Source: Albugo candida (Eukaryota > Oomycota > Peronosporomycetes > Albuginales). Taken from it: a stretch of 64,000 nucleotides of DNA. Location of the stretch: assembly GCA_040437565.1 (NCBI GenBank), contig JBDOQK010000056.1, positions 167,298 to 231,297 of the forward strand, given 5' to 3'. Made by a program: the position numbers and the translations under genes. The notes beneath the pieces were generated by a model, which was given only the letters and a program-made list of their open reading frames with translations, was not told where the DNA came from and searched no databases. Positions 54,901 to 64,000 of this stretch are shown here, in pieces (position 1 is the stretch's first letter; the number at the start of each line of letters is the position of its first letter).

Positions 54901-57185
54901 GGAGACACCACCGGATGATCTTGATAGTGAAGAGAAACTCGTGTGGGAAGACATACTGAGCAACAGTGCCGTTCCTGTAAACAGTGATTTCAACGAAGCA
55001 CTGGAAATCAAAACCCATGAGTTTGTTGGCTAAGTTACGGAAAGTCTACAGGCTGAACAGAATACCCAAGATGATACAACTTCAGATTGGAAGTAGAGGT
55101 CAGCGAAGGTTTTGACAATGATATTGCTAGCAGTGAAACTGGTAGCAACCTCGAGGATTGGGATGCCGGCCGAGTCAGCCGGTCAAGTCACAGATCTGGC
55201 TACAGTGGAAGAAATCGTAGACAGCTCGCAAGCCGTTGAGCAAAAATACAGCTATTTCATTGAACCAGAGAACGAACGTGAACTTAAAACGGATCACATT
55301 ACCAAGCAACAACTAGCAATACCCCACAATCAATCAATTGGACATCGACGTCCAAGGGGAGTCGAAATTCGACGGATACGCGAAAGAAAACGCACCAAGA
55401 TAAATGCAAAGCTACTGAAAGCTGCTAAATTGAAACATTCACTGCCGTCTGAGAATGTAGTAGAAAATGGACGTATGCGATTAAAGCATTACAAAGTGTA
55501 TCCAACATTCAAGACATCAAACATGGATCGTCGTGGGCAGCGTGGATTACACGAAAAGGACATCAAAATCCCTAAAAAGTATCACCTGGCCATGCGATCA
55601 AAACACGCAGAATTCTGGCGAAATGCAATGGATACTGAAATTGCCTCTTATAAGAGAAAGAAGTGTTAAGGGAAATTCCTCGTTAGGATATCCCAAGTGG
55701 ACAACAAACTATCAGAACGATGTGGGTCTTCGATATCAAAACAGATCAGTTAGGCTACGTGGTGAGTTTTAATGCACGAGTTGTGGCGAGGGGTGACAAG
55801 CAGAGGCCTGGTATCGATTTTAAGGATACCTTCTCCCCTGTGGCAAGCATGGCCACATTCAGTGATGTTTGCTGCTGTGTGCATCTTACAAGATCTCACA
55901 ATCTATCAGGTGACATCAATACCGCCTACCTCAATACCCTCCTGAGCATCAAGCAATTTCTGGAGAAAGTCGAAGGCTATCCTTGCAAAAAAAAAGAATT
56001 GTCTACATCATGGACAAAGCACTCTATGGATTACGTCAATCTGGAAGAGAGTGGAACAGCGAAGTGAATCACTGGTTTGTTGATTGTGGATTTATGCAAT
56101 CTGCGATAGAAACATGCCTCTACTTCTACGATCATGACGTCGAATTCACGATTGTACTGCTCTACGTGGATTACATTTTATGCGCAACCAAAAATCTAGA
56201 CTTCAAGATCAAAATGTTTGAGTTGCTGGACAAGTGTTATGGGTGGAAAGATAAAGGTCTGTTGAACACGTACTTGGGTGTGCAGGTGAAACAGAACGAA
56301 CATTCCACAAAGATCCACCAGACAAAGTATTGCCAAGAAATTATTGAGCGCTTTAATTTCGGTAATGATCACCCAAGTATAATTCCGATGGAGACCAACA
56401 CACGTTTGACTGTGGTGGACACAGATATGGAACAAAGAAAACAAATATCCGCAAATGGAAAGACTTTTCCATACCGAGAGCTCGTCGGGTCATTGATGTA
56501 TCTCGCGACTTGTACCAGACCTGACCTCGCATATCCTGTTTAACAATCAAGCTGCTACGTGCAGAATCCTACGCAGAAGCACATTGGAGCCGCAATAAGA
56601 GTCCTTAGGTACCTGACTGGCACGACGACACAAGGAATTGTATACTCTCGAAACATGACAAAATACAACAATCAATTTTGACTGTCGATGGCTACTGTGA
56701 TTCTGACTGGGTAAATGACCCCGACACACGAGAAAGCGTTACCGGTTTCGTGCACTGCCTTGCTGGAGGTGCAATATCATGGGCTTCAAGACGCCAAAGT
56801 ATCGTGGCCCAGTTAACCGCAGAGGCAGAATATGTCGTGGCATGCGAAGCTTGTATGGAGGACAAGGGCTACGGAACGTTTTACTACAAGTTTTCTCAAA
56901 CGTCAAGCCTATTTTCCGTATGGGGATTGACAATCAAGCAGCCTATATTATGGCAACGAATACTACATACAGCCGTAGAGCAAGACACATTGAACTGCGT
57001 TGGCATTACGTCCGAGATCAAGTGGCAAAAGGAAATGTGGAGTTATAGAAAGTCAAGACTGACTTAAATCCATCAGAATCATGACAAAGCCTCTTGCCAG
57101 TGAAAGACTCGAAAGACTGAGCTCAATGATCGGTATGGCCAAACTACACCTTTCCAAAGTGATGGACTTACTTTGGAGGAGGGCG

Positions 57186-57376
57186 TGTTGGAAATCTACA
57201 TCTACTGAATACAGCGACGGTAAATTGAAGATCTTCACTGATGGAAGACCACGATCTCGTGAAGAGTCGTAGACAGTGAAAGGTCGAAAGAGAAACAAGA
57301 TAGGTTGCTAGGGATTTCTCAATATACCTTTCAAACAGCAAGTCATTGTGTGTTATCTTTTGTACTGTTTCTAACA
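57186..57376 (+). repeat. 3' LTR of the copia element
   Basis: 191 bp, beginning TGTTGGAAAT and ending GTTTCTAACA. A purine-rich tract (TTTGGAGGAGGGCG) lies directly upstream, as expected for the polypurine tract. Confidence 0.88.
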
Positions 57377-60300
57377 GTAAGGATTCAATCATGAACTGTA
57401 CGAGTCAGGATTCTCGCCAGTCAGCAATCTGCACATACTATCATCTCTGGCGACAAGAAATCTCACCTATTATTGGCTTTGATACGCGCGGGAACATCGG
57501 AATGGTAGGAGTTGGATCTGATCTGACAGCAGTCTCTGGATGATCGCATTGCACAGAAGGCGAGTGAAGATTCGGAAGCAAAGAAAGCGCTCTTGACATG
57601 TCGAAACCTCCATCGAGTCAAATTTACTTGATATCAACATCTATATATCTTCGTTGGAAAGGCTTTAAGTCGACCGGAGTCGCGTGTTGCATGGAAAGAG
57701 TCTGATGAGCCGCAGTCTTTATGGAGAATGAGCAGCTGGTATTGGATATTGATCGATTTTATTCGTTGCTCCGACTGCATGTGGAGGATGTGGGCAGAGC
57801 TTATTGAGTCGATATGGACACAATATGCACGTATTTTATCGTAGGGAGCTTGCCAATCTCATAGGCGAAGTGGAACCATGCTTATCAACGCCAAAGTCAA
57901 TGAGGGAGACCAATGAGGAAGAAATAGTGGCAGTTCCAATGGTCAAAACGAACAATTACATTGTTGAACAAGCCAAAATGACTGAGCACTTCAAAGAAGA
58001 AAATCAACAAATTTATCTGTGGCAAAGGGATATCGCTGGAGCCATTCAAGAAGTCTACCGATGTATAGGAAACGCCTCAATGCCCAGGACTGAAAAACTT
58101 CAGGCGACAATTGCAGCTGCGAAATGTGCAACGACTGGTCGAAAACGTGATTGACTCCTTCGGAATACGTGCAAATCACAGCAGCAAAATTGCATGTGGA
58201 CAAAGCCACAATTCGGAGGCAGCTGCAAATGAGCACCGATTCAATCGATTCATGCGACAGCGGACAATGGTTGTGCTTAATTTCGCACTGATTATCAGCG
58301 CACAACCCAAGAAAAGCCTTAAGTTTATTCTATCGAACCTGTTGCATTGGGAGTCGTTGTTACGATGCCGGCAGTATTACAAAGAATAGTTTTTCCAACC
58401 AGGTGATGGCGTCGTCACACATGCGGCACTAGAGTTCTTACTGCCGACATGCGAAGTCGAATAAACAGTCATTTTTAAGAAGACTTTTCCCAGCATCAAT
58501 TTGAACGAAAAGAGTAAACTTTCAGTCACAATCACATTGGAAAATGTCGCATTACATCTTCGAATGACGCGATTTGCTCCATTGTGGATCTTACGGTCTC
58601 TCGTGCTCTATAACGGCTGAAATCAACATGACAAGGCGACGTTCAGCTGTCTTGTGGATTGCATTCTGATAAAAGAAGAAAAGAACAAAGTGTTGGTTGT
58701 TGCACAATGAGATTAAGACCAAATACCAATTTCTCACGTCGTCTGTGCATGACACAGACCAGAAGAAGACGTGAAAGCTGCTATTACGATCTGGAATCAC
58801 GTATCGTGCCGCCATCTTTGTCATATTCGCTGATCTGAAGCTTCACAATAGAGTGTTCATCTGGACAAAAGACATTGGAACTCCTCCAACTCAAACCCAG
58901 GAAGAAGAAAGATCGATTCGAATTGTCACTCGCAAACCCTAATTTACAAGAATATGAACCCTATATGCCGCTACCAACACCTGGAAGGGATCAAATCGAG
59001 CTCTTCTTCTGCCTGAAGCGCGTGTCTATGCAAGCATTCACGATCGAAAGCCCTCGGTAGTGGTAAAAGGATTTGCAAAGAATATAAGCGTCGCGTTCGC
59101 CATGTCAATGAGACAGCTTATGATGAGAAAATCAAATCACAGTCAGACGATTTGAGCTCATGACACTCTACTACACGCAAATACCAGCGGAACGATGCAT
59201 TTGGATGTTTAAATTGCGTAATTGCTCAATACTGATCGTATTTCGTCCACTGCTATCAGTCGTCCCCGTGCTTTTGCCGACTAAAGAAGAAGATGATAAC
59301 ACTTGTATCATTTACCTGGGAGCCGAGTCAGCCAGATAAAAGATAGCTTCAGAATACTATATGCAAAGAACGCCGGTGTATGTGGAAAAGCTTCCGCAAG
59401 AGCTCTATCCAATTTCACTTGCGCTCTTTTTCTCGGAAGTATATCGATCAAAGATGCAAACTTAGTTTGGTAGGAGTCCACCTTGCTCAAGTCGAAGGTC
59501 TTGGCCCTGACCTTCGATACGCACATCAAACTTGCAGCCTCTAAGCACACGACGCCGCCAATTTGCCCTTTGCCGACGCGTTAAAGCCGTGTTCTGTGAT
59601 GATCTTTGACGACGAATGAAGGCTCGATATGAAGTCGTTCGGAACGATCTTAAACTGTGATATTGCTTGGCATTGGGTGCTTTGACGTTTCATCGAGCAC
59701 AAGTGGCTCGACACCTCTATGACGTACTAGACGACCTCCATAAAATCAGAGAATCTTTAAAAGTAGCACAATCAGCCGGTAACAAGACGACATTCTCGAG
59801 GATCATCATCCGAAAGCACGTACGTTCGAGTTGGCGATTGCATTGTGCCTCGAGAAGAACATACAAAGCCTCAAGCTCGAGGGAAAATACTATTCAGTAC
59901 ATCGGATTTTACGCTGAATCTCTCGCGTAGTAATCTGGGGGTCTTTATCAGCATTCTAGCTTCACTGTATGACCCCATGAAGGAAGAGCAAGCTGTCAAA
60001 TCGAAACGATATGAGCGCCAACATCGCGTAGATCAAGCACGCGAACGGCTCCAAGACGACCAATATGGAACGTCATACGAAGCCTTCCATGCTCGTGATG
60101 ACGATAATGGAAGATCGGTGGACGCCGATGAAGTTTACCAGTCTTTTTGATTTCTTTCACATGGATTATTTGAGTCGGTTTGCTTAAAAAGTGTTAGCAA
60201 TTGCGATCAGCTTACATAGTACGGACTCGAAGGCACAGAAATAGACTTTATCTCCATCGTGGATCGCAATCGGAGTGGTGGTATTTCCTCTGAAAAGTTT

Positions 60301-61118
60301 GGAGTCGCACAGAGTCGTGAGAAGATCGCACATACCTCCTTGCATTATGACGGCGTCATGCGTACCGGATGCGCGTACGTCCAAACAATTTTTCAAGCTT
60401 CTACAGGTTCCCTTCTCAATCGACAAATCCCAAGCTCAAGCCTTTAAGCATGCCAAGACCGCATCCTTAATTACACAAAGCCAAACTGCGCCAAAACGAT
60501 TTGAGTATACAATCATAAAGCAGAAAGTGTGGTGCTGACTCGACCTGAGAGCGCTACAATTGGTTCGGAAGTAGAGGCAGAGTAAATGTCGTTGACGAGA
60601 TATTGTAGCGTTCGGACGATAAAGGAGATTTGAAATCCGCTGATATACAAATGAATAAATGGATCTCAAGAATCCAAACCAGAAGCTTATAAAGACTATG
60701 GCCTTCATTCCATTTTAAGTGTTATACTTTCTCCTGGTCGACGACATGTTACCTTTAGCGCTGGGGGAATTAGACATGGAGGTCTTGGAATAACTCGTGA
60801 TGTACAGAAATTAGTGCATGTGGGCGAGCGATGTATCCGCTGGCAAGGACGCCCCGACTTTGAGTGTGCGTTCTCGTGCTCACACTTCTGCGTAGGGGGA
60901 GCTCAGTTTCGATGTATAGAAAGTATCACAACATTAATGCTCGTCAAGTGGAGTCGTTCTTGACGTATTATCGTGAACTTGGTCGTTTGGAAGCAGGTCG
61001 AAGCTTTACGAAGATTTTGCATACTTTGGAGCGATACTTTAATCTCAATAGACGTCAGCGTTTGTCCATGTGTTCAATAAGAAGTTGGCTTCCTTGTATT
61101 CGATTGAGAGGTGAAAGA
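57377..61118 (+). pseudogene. Decayed coding region, possibly VPS13-like (N-terminal part)
   Basis: Plus-strand sequence with a run of medium-length frames separated by frame changes and stops. Suggestive pieces: LGALTFHRAQVARHLYDVLD (about 59670), FSTSDFTLNLSRSNLGVFIS with an acidic tail (about 59890-60000), and an EF-hand-like DRNRSGGIS (about 60260). Strand-rich blocks of this type and order recall VPS13 bridge-like lipid transfer proteins. No single piece is decisive. No consistent set of short introns restores the frame, so a decayed gene is more likely than an intron-rich one. The LTR element lies directly upstream and may have removed its 5' end. Confidence 0.35.
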
Positions 61119-61319
61119 GCGTCTGTTGGAAACCGGATCTACTGATTGCAGCGACGGTAAGTTGAAGACCTCCACTGGTAGAGGGTGACCATCTCCTGAA
61201 TAGTCGTAGGCAGTGAAAGGTGGCAGAGAGACATAAGATAGTTGCTAAGGGAGTTCTCAATATACCTTTAAAACTATAAGTCTTTGTGTAAGACCTTTGG
61301 TGCGGTTCCCAATAGCGTC
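61119..61319 (+). mobile_element. Solo copia LTR with perfect 5-bp target duplication
   Basis: The 191-bp LTR at 61124-61314 matches the LTRs at 51719 and 57186 along its length, with more differences. It is flanked by GCGTC on both sides (61119-61123 and 61315-61319), a clean copia-type target duplication. No internal region is present, so it is a solo LTR left by recombination. The 3' terminal CA has decayed. Confidence 0.85.
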
Positions 61320-63600
61320 AACGAGCTCACATCGATTAAGGAGGCGGTCGGTCTTGGATGCGTACGTAATGCATCGGGAATGCTACCCAATTGCTACGTC
61401 GTGTGTAGAAGCAAAATTATGGTGGAAATGTACCCTCAAATACCTGCCAGCTTATACGAATTGTGTCTCAAATACCAGCTGTGCCGCCGGACGGAGCACA
61501 CTTCTACATTATGCTCAAAGTGGGAGAACACCAAGAAGCGTATAAACAGAAAAATAATTTCTTAAAGCATTTCGTAACGCCGGTATCGATAGAGCTGAAA
61601 GCCAGTAAAGTACGAAATGTACTCCGAGTCATTAAATGCGATGAGACTGGTGGAGCTTCCTCTGGCTGCACTTGGATAAAAGTGGATAAACACGACTTTG
61701 AAGGCGATCTGACACGCGCTGTGGACGAGTTTATGGACATCGCGGAGACGGATATATCGGTAGATGTGTCATTCGAGGATTTCAAGGCTGCAAAAAGAAA
61801 ACAGCCGAATGATAACCGATCGATTCATCTCACTGGAAACTGAAGGCTTCCACAAGATTTCGTTTGTCGATGTGAGGTAGACGAAGGTGTACGATCTAAA
61901 AAGACGCTATGGGACACTAAAAAAGAGATCGCTATCGAGTGATAATATAGTGAAGACGTCAATCTTCAGGTGAGTCTCGAGGATCCATAAAAAAAATAGT
62001 TTAAGCGAGCACTCGCGTGTCTTCATCACGGCAAGGAAGTTAACACTACTTATTTTTGAATCGACTGCTAATATCAAGAGTGTCGCCGGCTGCATCTTTC
62101 GCTTCTCATCATATTCAATATTGTCCTGTCCATTTTTTCCGGCTTGCTATCTGGCGCCGGGCATATTCAAAATGGAACGGGCAAAAAGATAATGCATTTC
62201 GTACGATTCAAATGGTCGAAACGAAAAAACGTGATGAGAACCCTTCCTCGCTATTTCATACCGACAATTTTCGCTGAGAGAGACGAAATGGAGTACTTGT
62301 TTGCCGCTTTCGGTGAAGAAATAAAGGCTTTTAATGCAAAGGATCAACGCGGTCGAGGATGGCCTGCAGTGAAGAGTACTGATCGCGTTGCTCGAGCTAT
62401 GGGGGACACCATGATCGCATCATCGACAACTCAAGTTTTCAGGTGTCTTGAACCAAACGATCGTACCCGTCCAGTGCCATCATCGACGACCAGCCAACTC
62501 TTGTGGAAGGCTGTATCTATTGATTGGTGGCTTAACACTCTCGATATTCATACACAAATCCGTTCCGACGCTATAAAGTTGCGAATCGGATGGAAAAATC
62601 GGTCTGCTCAATTATTTCTCATTTTTCACGTAAATGAATGATCGTCAAATTTACCTGGGAAGTGGGCAATAGAGGTCTTTTGATTGGCTCTCGAGCAAGT
62701 AGCTCTGATCGAGATGCGTCTTTGTGCCAGCACCAATGAACCTACAAAGAAGCAATCATGTAGTATTCCATTACTCATCTATCTGTATGCTACGTGTCAC
62801 ATCACGTGCGTTTCTCCGGCCAATACGAAAGAGTTCAAAGTACCATTGTATCATAGTCTGGCATGGTCTATAGATTCCAAATTAAGAGCGAGATCATCCA
62901 CGACAAGTCGTCTTGCAGGCCCCATTTTGGTTTCAATCGATGTGGCTTCGACTTGGGATAGCACACCCACAAAGGATATTCGTGCTTCACAGAAGACCAT
63001 CGAACGTACTTTAGAGGTGCAGTAAAAGCTGTGGGAATCCCCATTATGACACCAGAACCGCTATCATGCTCCCTACTGCACCAGCGTTTGAACAAGAGCT
63101 TTGAGAGTCGGAAAATCGGTGTAATTACGTTTCAGTGCTTCCATCGGGTCTTCTCCCTTCATCCCCGTTTGAGGTGCGAGCAGCCCCATGCCAAGTCTTC
63201 ATACGGAAAGTATGTATTATCTCGCCTCGTTACGTGCTGAATTCCGTCTCACGACGACTAGATGCGATGGCAATCATGCTGGAGGACAAAGATGAAGCCC
63301 TCCCATTGTACCGACTCGTGAGGTTTCCGAAGTTACAAGCTGCAATACACCTTATGACCGATGTCTCTGGGGCCTAGGAGTCACAAATTTCGTGGTTGGT
63401 GGATTTGAGTAAAGCAAAATTCTGAACATGCAGACATCTGGAAGACTATCTTGCATGCGGTGTAAGCTTTCGGTACACGCAGAAGAAGCTGATGAAAGAC
63501 ATCTACAAGACACCTCGCTACCGTATCGAGAAGCGACCGACTCGACATACCACGCAATAATTACAGGCCAGTGTTGAAGACTTTCATTAGACGATGCTGA
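61320..63600 (+). pseudogene. Decayed coding region, possibly VPS13-like (C-terminal part)
   Basis: It continues the plus-strand frames beyond the solo LTR. Pieces: FYIMLKVGEHQEAYKQKNNF through GCTWIKVDKHDFEGDL (61500-61720), which looks C2-like; ERDEMEYLFAAFGEEIKAFN (about 62280); and VCIISPRYVLNSVSRRLDAM, then LPLYRLVRFPKLQAAIHLMT (63200-63370). The last pair resembles the start of a VPS13 SHR-BD domain (xxISPRYVLxN, then the PKLxxxIxL core). Frames change several times and stops intervene. Host-gene decay is favoured; the family is an inference. Confidence 0.35.
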
Positions 63601-64000
63601 GACCGTTCATAGCGCATTCATACATGTGGTCTGTCTGATCCTTTTGTATCCTAATTGACACTTTGAATGTATCCGTCGAAATGGCAAGTCTAACGGATAT
63701 CATATCATGAAAATGGGTGTCAATAGAGGATTGCATTGGAGCATTGCGGCGGAATAACGCGAAAGTTGGAGGTAGAAGAACCTACGACTTACAATCTTCT
63801 CCGTGAAAATTGCAATTTTGATGACTGATGGCCGATCTTCTGATTGATTTCGCTTCACGGGATCAGCGTATTGATTTTCAACTCGATACCTCGCAAAGTT
63901 GTGAAGTTTCCAATGGATCGATTCGAATTGAGTCAAAGCCAGGAATACGGGAACTCTGTGTCGCATTACACCACATTGAGCGATGATATGACACCCACCA
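63601..64000. other. Window end, no gene seen
   Basis: Only short frames, the longest on the minus strand at 63700-63966 without a recognisable domain. Confidence 0.5.

Larger units (their letters stand above)
51719..57376 (+). mobile_element. Ty1/copia LTR retrotransposon with both LTRs, broken
   Basis: About 5.7 kb on the plus strand. Order: 5' LTR; gag region (about 52030-53300) with a zinc knuckle near 53110; protease near 53340; pre-integrase region near 53790; integrase 54055-54690; reverse transcriptase about 55600-56540; RNase H about 56680-57050; 3' LTR. This order is diagnostic of copia. The four-base word GTAA lies at the matching position outside both LTRs, with a mismatch at the fifth base, so a target duplication is likely. 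The coding part is broken in several places. The LTRs differ by roughly a dozen substitutions and two small indels in about 190 bp, so it is not a recent insertion. Gap 52939-53038 lies in gag; its flanks are similar but clearly diverged. Confidence 0.88.

Noticed and set aside
1-64000. CRISPR arrays, bacterial operons, riboswitches
   Set aside because: The window is eukaryotic with spliced genes; no regularly spaced short repeats were seen.

Overview
The window reads as nuclear DNA of an oomycete. The host genes have short GT-AG introns (about 42-72 bp, sometimes several per gene), very tight spacing and balanced base composition. Flagellar and motor genes (TTC12-like, LC8 dynein light chain, kinesin) fit an organism with swimming zoospores. 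The Ty1/copia, hAT and MULE debris and the small secreted-protein candidates would suit an obligate biotroph such as Albugo, but that genus is an inference. The sequence is a draft scaffold with fifteen gaps of exactly 100 N. Most gaps are flanked by the same sequence on both sides, so contig ends were joined without merging their overlap; this creates false duplications inside genes.

Left part (1 to about 34,170) is gene-dense. In order: a LAMTOR5-like fragment (-), eRF1 (+), a BK-type ion channel with a non-canonical pore (-), a kinesin (-), ALG13 (+), the splicing factor ISY1 (+), a small membrane protein (-), a TTC12-like dynein-assembly factor (-), a DUF501 protein (+), a CABIN1/HIR3-like histone-chaperone subunit (+), CDC14 phosphatase (+), LC8 dynein light chain (-), a tandem NmrA-like protein (+), a tiny putative secreted protein (+), a short-chain dehydrogenase (+), a larger possible secreted protein (+), a BCAS3/PROPPIN-like WD protein (+), the C-terminal half of selenoprotein T (-) and the C-terminal end of uracil-DNA glycosylase (+). 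Many of these have first or last exons too short to show as long open frames; I placed them from splice sites and family alignment.

Right part (about 34,170 to 64,000) is repeat-rich. It holds a MULE transposase remnant, two oppositely oriented copia fossils around a gap, a hAT transposon bracketed by arrays of a 36-bp hairpin-forming repeat, the sphingolipid gene LCB2 as the one clear host gene, a gene-free stretch of 3.7 kb, an old copia fragment, a copia element with both LTRs, and a decayed VPS13-like reading region that carries a solo LTR with a perfect 5-bp target duplication.

The genes are single housekeeping or cytoskeletal functions, not a pathway cluster. Neighbours share narrow divergent promoters (76-200 bp) and nearly touch at their 3' ends. 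The contrast between compact host genes on the left and transposon wreckage on the right is the main large-scale structure.
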